A stretch of DNA of 64,000 nt from Flagellimonas profundi. Its GTDB lineage: Bacteria > Bacteroidota > Bacteroidia > Flavobacteriales > Flavobacteriaceae. The notes beneath the pieces were generated by a model. The model was not told the origin of the DNA. It saw nothing but the letters and a program-made list of their open reading frames with translations, and did no database searches. The stretch spans positions 1-64,000 of the forward strand of contig NZ_JAFLNM010000006.1 in assembly GCF_017313275.1 (NCBI RefSeq). The letters run 5' to 3'. Shown here piece by piece: positions 8,447 through 16,745 of this stretch (positions are counted from its first letter, which is position 1; each line of letters starts with the position of its first letter). The position numbers and the translations under genes are program-made.

Positions 8447-10213
8447 ATGAAAACGTATAAAAACCCCATATTGCAAATCGGCTTTATTCTGGTGCTTTTG
8501 TTCATTGGTTGCAACGATGATGACGAAGGTGTTATTTTGGATGACACTATCTTGCGTGTGCTCACTACCAATATCACCGAAACCGATTTTGATACTCCAG
8601 TGGAGGGTGTTCCTGTGAACACTTCCGTAGAGATAATATTTTCACACAGTCTGGATATGGATGCCGTGTCTTCGGCCCTTGATCTTTCCTCTGGATCAGG
8701 AAGTGTGAATTATGAAATTGAATTTTCAAATACCAATTCCACGGTAAGCCTAATGCCTGTTGCATTGGACTATGAAACAAATTATACATTGACCCTGCCC
8801 GCAGGAACTTATGGGACTAAAGGGGAAGAACTGGACAACCCCTTGTCCATTAATTTTACTACCGCAGCTTTCGTGCCTCCAACTCTGACGCTTGCCAGTA
8901 ATGTTTCCGAATTGGACGAAAATGGACAAGCCGCAACGGTTACGGCTTCACTGAACAAAGTGGCCAATAGTGATGTAACCGCTACACTGATTTTCGGTGG
9001 ATCGGCAACCAAAGATTCGGATTATAGCATTTCAACTGTGGAAAATATTGTTATTCCCCAAGGTGAATTGTCTGTATCATTTGATATAACCACCAACTTG
9101 GACGGGGAAAATGAAGGAAATGAAATTATTGAAATCTCCCTGGATGAAGTTACGAATGCCACAAATGGTTCCGAAAGTATTGAAATTGCCATTTTGGAAC
9201 AATTACCAGCGTTATCCCTAAAAGGTGTTATGGCACTTACCTGGGACGGTTCTGGAACAAATGATGGTAAGGCCGTTCATCTTGTCGCCAACCAGGACAT
9301 AGCGGATTTGAGCCTGTATGGGCTTGGAACGGCAAATAATGGGGGAGGAACCGATGGTAAGGAGTTTACATTACCAGCAATTTCCGTTTCCGCCGGAGAC
9401 GATATCCTAGTAGCTAGGGAAACAGCATTGCTTACAACCTACTTCGGTGGATGCACCACTGAATTCGAACACGTATTGGATGCGGATTCCGCCATCAATC
9501 AAAATGGGGACGATGCCATTGAACTGTATCAAGGTGATGTGGTTATCGAAACGTATGGAGACGTAAATGTTGATGGTACCGGTGAACCTTGGGAATATTC
9601 AGGTTCTTGGGCCTATAAGTTTGATGGTTTTTGGACCACTGGTGGCGTTGACTGTTCTATAGGTTCCGCAACGGTCGCAGATTCAAGCTGTCCCTATCCT
9701 ATATGCTCCGAAGCATTGGCCCTCAAGGGCGTGTTGGCCCTATTATGGGAAGGTAGTGGGACCAATGGAGGAAAGGCCGTACACTTAAAAGCCAACAAGG
9801 ATATTCCAGATCTCAGCATTTATAGTGTTGGTGTGGCAAACAATGGTGGAGGTACCGATGGAATCGAATTCACCCTACCGGCGATTGCAGTAGAGGAAGG
9901 TGACGATATCTTACTTGCCCGAGAACAAGCGACCATTGCCACATATTTTGGTAGTTGTACCGATTCGTTTGAGTTTATTATAGAGACCGGGTCTATGAAC
10001 CAGAACGGGGATGACGCCATTGAACTGTACAATGGGGATGTTGTTGTGGAGACTTATGGGGATGTCGATGTGGATGGAACTGGTGCTCCATGGGAATACT
10101 CCGGTTCTTGGGCCTATAAAGTAGGTGGTACATGGACCGTGGGCGGCGTGGATTGTGCCGCTGGTTCCACAACCACTCAGGAATCTTCCTGTACTTATCC
10201 TGCCTGTAATTAA
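8447..10213 (+). CDS. Surface lipoprotein: Big_5, Calx-beta and two lamin-tail-like repeats
   Basis: This 588-residue lipoprotein has a lipobox ending FIGC (Cys22) followed by DDDEG, the acidic mature end common for surface-exposed Bacteroidota lipoproteins. Domains in order are a Big_5/Ig-like fold (about 37-140), a Calx-beta-like fold (about 145-250, starting LTLASNVSELDENG), and two tandem copies of a roughly 165-residue module (about 254-421 and 423-588). Each copy begins LKGVxALxWxGSGTN and contains NQNGDDAIELY and PWEYSGSWAYK. The copies are close enough to indicate recent duplication. Cysteines recur in each copy (GGVDC and a C-terminal CxYPxC). It sits in the SusCD operon where a surface binding protein often lies, so a SusE/F-like ligand-binding role is inferred. 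Confidence 0.75.
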   Translation: MKTYKNPILQIGFILVLLFIGCNDDDEGVILDDTILRVLTTNITETDFDTPVEGVPVNTSVEIIFSHSLDMDAVSSALDLSSGSGSVNYEIEFSNTNSTVSLMPVALDYETNYTLTLPAGTYGTKGEELDNPLSINFTTAAFVPPTLTLASNVSELDENGQAATVTASLNKVANSDVTATLIFGGSATKDSDYSISTVENIVIPQGELSVSFDITTNLDGENEGNEIIEISLDEVTNATNGSESIEIAILEQLPALSLKGVMALTWDGSGTNDGKAVHLVANQDIADLSLYGLGTANNGGGTDGKEFTLPAISVSAGDDILVARETALLTTYFGGCTTEFEHVLDADSAINQNGDDAIELYQGDVVIETYGDVNVDGTGEPWEYSGSWAYKFDGFWTTGGVDCSIGSATVADSSCPYPICSEALALKGVLALLWEGSGTNGGKAVHLKANKDIPDLSIYSVGVANNGGGTDGIEFTLPAIAVEEGDDILLAREQATIATYFGSCTDSFEFIIETGSMNQNGDDAIELYNGDVVVETYGDVDVDGTGAPWEYSGSWAYKVGGTWTVGGVDCAAGSTTTQESSCTYPACN

Positions 10214-10246
10214 GAAAAGATTGTGATCAACATTAAAGACATTGAG

Positions 10247-11638
10247 ATGAAAATAAAATTCAAAATAAAAAATAAGCGGACCTTGCTTTTAGGGCTAATG
10301 ATCCTGACCTTAATGGGCTGTAGCGAAGACGATGGAGTATCCATGGATACATTACGCGTAATTTCGGTCAAATTGAACGATTCCCCTTTAATGGAAAATC
10401 AACAAGATGTTGCATTGGAAAGTTCATTTGAAATAGTCTTTTCCGCTGCAGTGGCACCCAATGCACTTGAGAAGTCGATGCATGTCATCGCAGGTACCGA
10501 GGATGTTCCGTTTACGCTGCAATACCTGAACCAGTCCACTAAAATTATCGCCACCTTTGATGGGCTATCCGAAAATACGATGTACACGGTTAATGTGGAT
10601 AGTGGAAAAATTGGATCGGAAGGAAAAATGCTCGCTGAGACTGTGTCCTATACATTTACTACTGTTGCTAACGACTTGAATGCTAAGTCCCCATGTTCAT
10701 CGGCAACTGCGGATTGTATGCAACAACTGGATTTAAAGGACAACACCGATGCGACCCTTACTTTTGATATGTATTCCAATTATGATTTTATTGATGATTC
10801 CGATTTTGTTTGGGACTTTATCGATAAAGTGGTGGTAGTGGTGCATGGGGCCAATAGGGATGCGGACAATTATTTTGAATATATGACCAGCTCGTTGCAG
10901 AGTATGGATTTAGAAGAGACAACATTGGTCATCGCACCTTACTTTCAAGATAATAGTTCTGCGCCAGCCAACGGTTTGGTATGGAACGATTCCAGATGGC
11001 GGGAAGGTACCAATGCGGATAACAATAATATCGAGCTTAGTTCCTTTGCCGTTTTGGACAGCCTAGTGAACCGCTTTACCGATCAGCAAAGATTCCCCAA
11101 CCTTAAAAACGTTTTTATCGCAGGGCATTCTTCGGGTGCGGCATTTACCCAGCATTACGCATTGGCCAATAAGGTCCAAGAATCTGCAGCAGGTGTTGAT
11201 TTCCAATATATCGTGGCTAACAACCAATATTTTTATTACCCCGATGGCCAACGTTATAACGAGGAAACCGGAACCTTTTATGAACCAATGGACTGCGAAG
11301 GATATGACTACTGGCCCTATGGTTATGAATTTGCGCCCCCCTATCTTGATGGTATAGATGCAGCAACTTTGACACAGCAACAAGTAGCTAGGAACACGAT
11401 CTACCTTTTGGGAGGTAACGATACGCTGACCACGGGAACACTGAACACGAGTGATTGTCAGGCCACACTTATAGGTTCCAACCGCTTAAAAAGAGGGAAG
11501 AATATGTACCTCTATATGGAAACATTTTACCCTACTGAAAATAATCATAGGGAGATTATAGTTCCAAATGTGGGCCATGATGGCAATGGAATGTTCAACT
11601 CTTCGGAATTCAAACAATTTATCCTAGAGTTTGAATAG
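10247..11638 (+). CDS. Lipoprotein alpha/beta hydrolase with N-terminal Big_5 domain
   Basis: I chose the ATG at 10247 over an upstream in-frame GTG at 10223 because it puts a normal signal directly before the lipobox LMGC (Cys25). An Ig-like Big_5 domain follows (about 35-140), resembling that of the preceding lipoprotein. Then comes an alpha/beta hydrolase with VVVVHGANRDADN (oxyanion HG), a nucleophile elbow AGHSSGAA (Ser295) and a late VPNVGHDGNG (His444). Secreted members of this fold cleave esters, including polyesters and cutin-like polymers. It is the last gene before a strong terminator. With the SGNH enzyme and the DASS symporter it gives the operon two ester hydrolases and an acid transporter. 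The specificity is not visible. Confidence 0.8.
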   Translation: MKIKFKIKNKRTLLLGLMILTLMGCSEDDGVSMDTLRVISVKLNDSPLMENQQDVALESSFEIVFSAAVAPNALEKSMHVIAGTEDVPFTLQYLNQSTKIIATFDGLSENTMYTVNVDSGKIGSEGKMLAETVSYTFTTVANDLNAKSPCSSATADCMQQLDLKDNTDATLTFDMYSNYDFIDDSDFVWDFIDKVVVVVHGANRDADNYFEYMTSSLQSMDLEETTLVIAPYFQDNSSAPANGLVWNDSRWREGTNADNNNIELSSFAVLDSLVNRFTDQQRFPNLKNVFIAGHSSGAAFTQHYALANKVQESAAGVDFQYIVANNQYFYYPDGQRYNEETGTFYEPMDCEGYDYWPYGYEFAPPYLDGIDAATLTQQQVARNTIYLLGGNDTLTTGTLNTSDCQATLIGSNRLKRGKNMYLYMETFYPTENNHREIIVPNVGHDGNGMFNSSEFKQFILEFE

Positions 11639-11685
11639 GTTATCGACAAGAAAACCATTTTTAGTTAATTTTAGATTTTTTTGTT

Positions 11686-11719
11686 AAAAGGTGGTCCCCT
11701 GAGGGGCCACCTTTTTTTT
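11686..11719 (+). terminator. Rho-independent terminator of the SusCD/hydrolase operon
   Basis: AGGTGG-T-CCCC pairs with GGGGCCACCT around a TGA loop, with one bulged T, and is followed by a run of eight T. It lies 48 bp after the alpha/beta hydrolase stop and marks the operon end. Confidence 0.9.
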
Positions 11720-11777
11720 AAAACTCATTGGATGGGAACATTATAAGAGCGGAAAATTTGTATCGTTTTTTGAATTT

Positions 11778-12257
11778 TTATTTTTCCAGTACTTGCTTCC
11801 ACATTTTTGATTCGGCAAACTCCTTTATAGTTTGATTGCGTTTTTCAAGCAATGTCTTCATGTATTTTTTTAAAAACAAACTATCAGCAAGATTTCCTAA
11901 AATGCCAAGAGGAGATTTATATTCAAAATAGTCAATCATCAATGTACCGTATTCAAGGTCTTTAAAGTCATACTGGTGCCTAAAGCTTTTAAATGCTCCT
12001 TTCACCATTTCATCTACAAAGTAATCTGGTCTTTCAAATTCAATGATTTTAGATGTTAGTGTTTGGTAAATTCCAAAATGTTGGGCTCTCCAAGTCACCC
12101 TTTCGCCATCACCAATAAGTCCAGAAACTTTCCCTGCAATTGCCTTTTCCTTAGTATGTTCGGTTGATATTTTATGCAAATCGATACTTCTTGATAAATC
12201 AAAAACTATTTCCTTATCAGCTTTAATTGCAGTTTTCAATTTAATCTTCCGCATCAT
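11778..12257 (-). CDS. SRPBCC-family (START-like) protein
   Basis: This 159-residue cytoplasmic protein has the SRPBCC beginning: a lysine-rich beta strand, then ADKEIVFDLSRSIDLHK, then WRAQHFGIYQTLTSKI and a C-terminal amphipathic helix (KKYMKTLLEKRNQTIKEFA). This subgroup is often annotated as cell-division-inhibitor-like or ligand-binding SRPBCC and forms a hydrophobic cavity. No enzyme activity can be assigned. Its first 17 bases overlap the end of the upstream lipoyl-like gene on the same strand, so the two form a small operon that converges on the SusCD operon. Confidence 0.75.
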   Translation of the reverse strand: MMRKIKLKTAIKADKEIVFDLSRSIDLHKISTEHTKEKAIAGKVSGLIGDGERVTWRAQHFGIYQTLTSKIIEFERPDYFVDEMVKGAFKSFRHQYDFKDLEYGTLMIDYFEYKSPLGILGNLADSLFLKKYMKTLLEKRNQTIKEFAESKMWKQVLEK

Positions 12258-12612
12258 TTATTTGAACTTTAGTTTTTTCTAACTCCAATGATTTCGGCCA
12301 TAACAGTACCACCATCAACTTTTGACCTACTTGTTTAAAACAATTCAATTTACCGCCCACAAAGGTTTCATACTCAAATCTTTTTCTCTTGTTTTCTAAT
12401 GCAACAACAGCATCACCTGGTTTAACAACCTGCCCTTTCTCGAACAACCATTCCACAATTCTCCATTCTCCATCTTCTATTAGCTCATGAGGAAAGACTA
12501 TATTTTCTGATTCCACATATTCTGGAAATCTTCCATTTATTTCAGCATTAGATTTTAGGGGAGTACTTTCAAGCCCCAATTTTTCAATTTGTTCTAGAAA
12601 CCACTTCCTCAT
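12241..12612 (-). CDS. Small protein with biotinyl/lipoyl-like fold
   Basis: This 123-residue protein has a central part, about residues 44-105, that reads like a biotinyl-lipoyl hammerhead: VEWLFEKGQVVKPGDAVVAL, then ENKRKRFEYE, then GGKLNCFKQVGQKL. The position of the modified lysine is not in the usual (D/E)K(A/M) context, so I cannot say it is lipoylated. It precedes and overlaps the SRPBCC gene. The N-terminal 40 residues are not recognised. It looks like a stand-alone domain protein of unknown role. Confidence 0.55.
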   Translation of the reverse strand: MRKWFLEQIEKLGLESTPLKSNAEINGRFPEYVESENIVFPHELIEDGEWRIVEWLFEKGQVVKPGDAVVALENKRKRFEYETFVGGKLNCFKQVGQKLMVVLLWPKSLELEKTKVQINDAED

Positions 12613-12648
12613 CGTTTTACGAGACTAACAGATTATTATTTTACAATT

Positions 12649-12901
12649 TTATTGATTAATAAATTCTATTGCTTTTTCAAGAATCTCATCTTTTATTTAT
12701 TATTCCTTGAAGCGTAGGAGTTACATTAATGTCAATTTTAACACCTTTTCTTTGGGTTTCGGTACCATCTGGATAGAATATTCCTACTCCTGATATTTGT
12801 GTTTCATAGCCTCCAACTATATTGAATCTAACAACATTTCCATCTGCTCCTGAAGTCTGAGAACCGATGGTAGTAGAATTGTTGCCTGACTGTAGGCACA
12901 T
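12649..12901 (-). pseudogene. Relic of an S41-family (C-terminal processing) peptidase, 3' end
   Basis: Read on the minus strand, the fragment gives NNSTTIGSQTSGADGNV, then ISGVGIFYPDGTETQRKGV and INVTPTLQGI. This is the conserved C-terminal part of secreted S41 peptidases (GSxTxGADG... FYPDGTETQR.G..PDI.V.PT..GI). After NKR a stop appears, but the natural continuation (DEILEKAIEFINQ, then stop) resumes in another frame at about 12692-12649, so there is a frameshift. The upstream side is also out of frame and then lost: the catalytic Ser/Lys region is absent. It is a decayed gene, not a functional protease. Confidence 0.7.
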
Positions 12902-13210
12902 TCGTATACACTAGAACCTATATTTGGAAACCCTTGTAAACAAAGGGTTTTAGCTTTTCAAAATTTTATGCTCACCGAATAGGTCACTTTTCATTAAAAT
13001 GGTTTTAATAAACTAAAAAAAGTTATTCAAGATTTATGTTGATTTATTACATCATGTTAAGTTTAGTTGTTGCTAAGATCAGCATAGTTTGAATCGTTCA
13101 AATAATCAGTTCAATAAGGAAAAAAATAAAGAGGTTAGTCGAGATTATCTTAAAGGCCCAAGCATTCGAATTGTCCATTAAGATTCGATGTTGATTGTTC
13201 AGGTACTTTT
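12902..13210. other. Gene-free stretch with one hairpin
   Basis: There is no credible ORF. An inverted repeat (AAACCCTT, 7-nt loop, AAGGGTTT) lies at 12928-12950. It could be a leftover terminator at the broken 5' side of the S41 relic. The rest is A/T-rich with nothing recognisable. Confidence 0.4.
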
Positions 13211-13501
13211 TTAACAATTGAAAATAAGGTTATATCGGTATTCGATATCCTTAATTTCACTTTCATTGAGTTGGACAAATTCTTTGTTTTTGGCTCTTTT
13301 GGAAAAGGAGCCATCGTTTTGTTCCAAAAAACGGACCAATAATGATACCATATCATCCGGCATTTCGTAGGTATTGTCAATGTAATATTTGAACTCTTCA
13401 TATTTGCCTATATAGTTAATTTTATTGGGAATGGTGTTCTCCATTTGGATATACCTAATGTAAAGGCTATCTTCCTCACTGATGGACGCTGACAAAACCA
13501 A
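13211..13501 (-). pseudogene. Orphan fragment resembling a Fic-protein accessory end
   Basis: The open stretch of 96 codons reads KYEEFKYYIDNTYEMPDD, then LLVRFLEQNDGSFSKRA, then LNESEIKDIE. The pattern of a proline, an RFLxQNxGxxSKR segment and an xLxExEIxxIE helix resembles the C-terminal region found in some Fic/DOC family proteins. No HPFxxGNGR catalytic motif occurs here. The start is weak (a TTG- or ATG-like beginning immediately behind the divergent DUF1572 gene at 13517). I treat it as a truncated remnant. It could be an independent small protein. Confidence 0.35.
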
Positions 13502-13516
13502 AAAACGAAGTGTTTA

Positions 13517-14074
13517 ATGAAAACAGAATATCTACATAGCGTCAAAAAGCAATTTGAATACTACAAATCTGTTGGAGAAAAAACATTTAGCCAATTAAAT
13601 GAAGATGATCTTTTTTGGAGAGTTAATGAAGAATCCAACTCAATAGCAATAATTGTGAATCATCTATGGGGAAATATGAAATCGCGTTGGACCGATTTTA
13701 TGACTTCCGATGGTGAAAAGGTTTGGCGGAAAAGAGATAAGGAGTTTGAGTCGATTATAACAACTAAAATCGAGTTGTTGGAAAAATGGAATGATGGATG
13801 GAAATGCCTTTTTAATGCGTTGGATGCACTAAGTGTGGATGACTTGGAAACAAAAATTTATATCAGAAACCAAGAACATTCCGTTGTAGAAGCCATTAAC
13901 CGGCAATTGGCCCACTATCCCTATCATATTGGACAAATCGTTTGCTTAGGTAAGATGAGAAAAGGTGCCGAATGGAGAAGTTTGACTATTTCGAAGGGGA
14001 ATTCAACTGAATTTAACGAGCTTAAATTCTCGAAAGGAAAGCACAAGGGACATTTTTCCGATGATTTGAAATGA
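13517..14074 (+). CDS. DUF1572 / DinB-superfamily protein
   Basis: This 185-residue four-helix-bundle protein of the DinB superfamily (DUF1572 branch) contains SIAIIVNHLWGNMKSRW in the second helix, with the first metal-ligand-type His. The C-terminal QLAHYPYHIGQIVCLGKM supplies the usual HxxxH-like pair. Members bind a divalent metal and some act as thiol-dependent transferases or damage-induced proteins. The role here is not known. A second DinB relative of the same kind lies at 27027-27491. It is divergent from the Fic-like fragment. Confidence 0.85.
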   Translation: MKTEYLHSVKKQFEYYKSVGEKTFSQLNEDDLFWRVNEESNSIAIIVNHLWGNMKSRWTDFMTSDGEKVWRKRDKEFESIITTKIELLEKWNDGWKCLFNALDALSVDDLETKIYIRNQEHSVVEAINRQLAHYPYHIGQIVCLGKMRKGAEWRSLTISKGNSTEFNELKFSKGKHKGHFSDDLK

Positions 14075-14179
14075 TACACGTAATGGTTTCTAATTGGATA
14101 TTTGATTTTTGGCGACTGGATTGACCTTCTAGATGTATTGGTTTACCTTTGGTTTTCCCATTTAGATACTACCATACAA

Positions 14180-14872
14180 ATGCAACATAATTATTATGCC
14201 AAAACACAAAAACAACAACAGCAAATACAAATTTTTATTGGTGCTGCTGCTTTTTTGGTAGTTCTGATTTTTTCGTTGATTGCCTGGGCGACTAAATTCT
14301 ATCTTCTTGTAATTGTGGTAATTCCCATAGTGTTATCCATCATCGCTCCATTTTTTGATGTGCCTGCGCTAAAGAAAAGTGGAAAGCTCAAGTACCATTC
14401 CTTACTCTTCATTTCTGAAGCCCCCCGAAATGGCTTGCTAAAAGTACATGGAGGAACACTATTGGACTATGTCTTTGTTATCGATGGCCAAAAAAATAAC
14501 AAACAACGCACACGTTTTATCCTACGGCAGTATGTACAAGGACTTTTAGATTTGATAATATCTTATGAAACTAACAACACTGAACCGCTGGTGGTCCGTG
14601 GCACCAGTTATATTATCAACGAAAGGACGGCAAAGCGGATTGGCTTTAGGAAAGTCAAGGGCGATGGTATCCAACGATTGATCTTGATTCTTAATTATTT
14701 CAATGTCATGATTCAGTACTCCATTGCGAAGGGAAAACTGTCCTTTCCCAGGTTGACCGATACGAACACTTTCGAAGCAACCCTGAACGAATTAATTGCA
14801 AAAAAAGGAGAAATCGAACGTTTGAACGGAATGTTGAAGAAATCTATCACAAGCGAAAAAAATACCATATAA
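14180..14872 (+). CDS. Unrecognised membrane protein with two N-terminal spans
   Basis: The first good start is the ATG at 14180 (MQHNYYAKTQKQQQQ). The open frame reaches back to a TTG at 14102 but that extension is less plausible. The 230-residue product has two close hydrophobic segments (about 17-36 and 40-58), then a soluble domain of about 170 residues with PLVVRGTSYIINERTAKRIG and a C-terminal coiled-coil-like helix. I do not recognise the family. Small relatives of this shape occur as stand-alone proteins in Bacteroidota. There is no obvious operon partner. Confidence 0.6.
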   Translation: MQHNYYAKTQKQQQQIQIFIGAAAFLVVLIFSLIAWATKFYLLVIVVIPIVLSIIAPFFDVPALKKSGKLKYHSLLFISEAPRNGLLKVHGGTLLDYVFVIDGQKNNKQRTRFILRQYVQGLLDLIISYETNNTEPLVVRGTSYIINERTAKRIGFRKVKGDGIQRLILILNYFNVMIQYSIAKGKLSFPRLTDTNTFEATLNELIAKKGEIERLNGMLKKSITSEKNTI

Positions 14873-15172
14873 AACCCAATTAAACATATATTGCTACCTG
14901 TACTAAAGTCTCCCCCCCCCCTCCCTTTATATTAGAAGGGGTCTGCAGGAACTTTTCACCGCATAACACCTGCGGAATAGGCACTGTAGTCTTGGAAGCA
15001 CGATTTATATATGCTCCATTTAATTGATAGCCTTAAAATTAAAGAATTATGGGATTGGAACAATAATGAAAGCTCCATTTCATGCCTACAAAAGTTGATT
15101 CTTGAGTGTATATCAATGCGCTTGCCCCTTTCTGAAGTCCAGCTATGCCTTTACTCCCTAAAGTTTTAGGCT
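14873..15172. other. Gene-free stretch with a poly-C tract
   Basis: No gene was recognised in these 300 bp. The only oddity is an interrupted C-run (about ten C, then TCCC) at about 14911-14925, unusual in such A/T-rich DNA. It is outside any reading frame I can support. Confidence 0.4.
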
Positions 15173-15496
15173 TCAGTTCAAATTTGATGTATTGCCAAAT
15201 TCATCCAAAGCGGAAAGGACGGGGCCCAAAGCCTTCCCTTTTCTTGAAAGTGCGTATCGCACCTCCGATGGGAAACCATTCACTTCACGCCTGATGACGA
15301 GGTCATTGCCCACCATTTCCTGTAGGTGCTCCATAAGAACTTTCTTGGATATCCTCGGTATGGATCGCCAAAGATCGTTGAACCTGAATTCACCCTGATA
15401 AAATAAAAAGTACAGAATCATTGGTTTCCATTTTCCGGATAGCATATCCAATGCTTTTTTCAATCCACAGTTTTCAAAATCCTTATAGTCCATCAT
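15173..15496 (-). CDS. HxlR-family transcriptional regulator
   Basis: This 107-residue winged-helix regulator has the classic HxlR opening: an N-terminal Cys (NCGLKKALDMLSGKWKPMIL) and then RFNDLWRSIPRISKKVLMEHL. HxlR proteins are one-domain repressors or activators that often sense electrophiles or redox state through that cysteine and control a divergent neighbour. The divergent neighbour here, across 355 bp, is the metallo-beta-lactamase-fold hydrolase at 15852. The start ATG-ATG (MMDYKDF) is ambiguous by one codon. Confidence 0.88.
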   Translation of the reverse strand: MMDYKDFENCGLKKALDMLSGKWKPMILYFLFYQGEFRFNDLWRSIPRISKKVLMEHLQEMVGNDLVIRREVNGFPSEVRYALSRKGKALGPVLSALDEFGNTSNLN

Positions 15497-15851
15497 CTAT
15501 TTTTTAAAAACCAAGTTACTCAAAAGTAACTTGCTTGGCCGCAATCATTCAAGGTGTTAAGTTTACTGTCCATTAGCGGAGCGTTACCAAACATATTGCC
15601 GAAACTTTTGGGTTATGGCACCTTTTAACAGTAAGGTACAAATCTTAACAAAGACCCCAAGACATACAGAATTGGATACATAAGTTTCATAGGCAATTGG
15701 ACAACAAGAGTGCTGGTGCCGAACAGGGATATGACTTGCTGGTTTTTGCCCATGTTCAGGTATATACTTGCCATTCCAAATGTGGGCAATGTTATTGGGT
15801 TAGCATTTACATTAGAGAATGATGAATCACTTCAAATACTAAATATCCATT
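15497..15851. other. Intergenic region, possibly holding a decayed coding fragment
   Basis: The 355 bp lie between the HxlR gene and the divergent hydrolase. From about 15640 to 15860 two overlapping plus-strand frames are open without start codons. One reads IPNVGNVIGLAFTLENDESL and the other KSAGAEQGYDLLVFAHVQVY, as if a single protein had been split by frameshifts. No family is recognised. Promoters of both flanking genes must also lie here but no clear -7 box was found. Confidence 0.3.
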
Positions 15852-16619
15852 ATGATTAGAATGCAACTATGGCGGAATGCCACATTACAACTTAGGTTAG
15901 GAAAAACGAAGTTTCTCATTGATCCAATGTTGGGCGAAAAATCCTCCATTGGCCCTTTTCCCTATACCGAGGATAAGCGTCAAAACCCTCTGGTACCACT
16001 GCCTTTTAGCGAGACCTTATTGCAGCGTAAACTCGATGACATCGATGCCGTTTTTGTTTCCCACCTACATCCAGATCATTGGGATGAAGCTGCCGTACAA
16101 CGAATCAGCAAAGCAACTACCATCATCTGTCCATCAACTCTTGTGGACACCATTGAAGCCTATGGATTTCAAGATGTTCATGGACTTCAACAACCCATGA
16201 CGTTTAACTCGATTGAGATGTATTTAACAGATGGTCAGCATGGCACTGGAGCCATAGAGGAAAAAATGGGCGCTGTCAATGGTATTGTTTTCCGACATCA
16301 AAATCAACGTATCTATATCGCAGGGGATACAATATGGTGTCCAGCAGTAGAAGAAGCGCTCGATAGACATCAGCCACAGCACGTCATTGTTGCTGGTGGC
16401 GCGGCCACTTTTTCCATTGGAGAACCCGTAACGATGACAGGAGAGCATATCAAAGCTTTGGCCGCACACGCCCCAAATACGAAAATATGGATAACCCATA
16501 TGGAAGCAGTCAGTCCCTGCAAAGAGGGCAGGGCTACACTCAGTCAATTTCTCAAATTAGAATCTCTGCTGCACCAATGCCATATTTTAGGTGATGGTGA
16601 GGAGGTACATCTTCAATGA
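15852..16619 (+). CDS. Metallo-beta-lactamase-fold hydrolase (UlaG-like)
   Basis: This 255-residue cytoplasmic enzyme has the MBL metal motif FVSHLHPDHWDE (His71, His73, Asp75, His76), followed by further ligands in TDGQHGTG and IAGDTIW. The shape (LGKTKFLIDPML at the start, single domain) places it in the MBL group containing L-ascorbate-6-phosphate lactonase UlaG and many uncharacterised hydrolases. The substrate is unknown. A second in-frame ATG is present at 15861. The HxlR gene upstream is divergent and may regulate it. Confidence 0.85.
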   Translation: MIRMQLWRNATLQLRLGKTKFLIDPMLGEKSSIGPFPYTEDKRQNPLVPLPFSETLLQRKLDDIDAVFVSHLHPDHWDEAAVQRISKATTIICPSTLVDTIEAYGFQDVHGLQQPMTFNSIEMYLTDGQHGTGAIEEKMGAVNGIVFRHQNQRIYIAGDTIWCPAVEEALDRHQPQHVIVAGGAATFSIGEPVTMTGEHIKALAAHAPNTKIWITHMEAVSPCKEGRATLSQFLKLESLLHQCHILGDGEEVHLQ

Positions 16620-16745
16620 CATCTATATTTTCTCACGATAATAATGGACTCCTTTATAATCATTGTTTTTCTGGGATTGCTAGGTCAGCTACTTTAACGT
16701 ATTTCTCCAGTGAGCCAAATGGTCAACTCGCTTTGAATTTTGATT

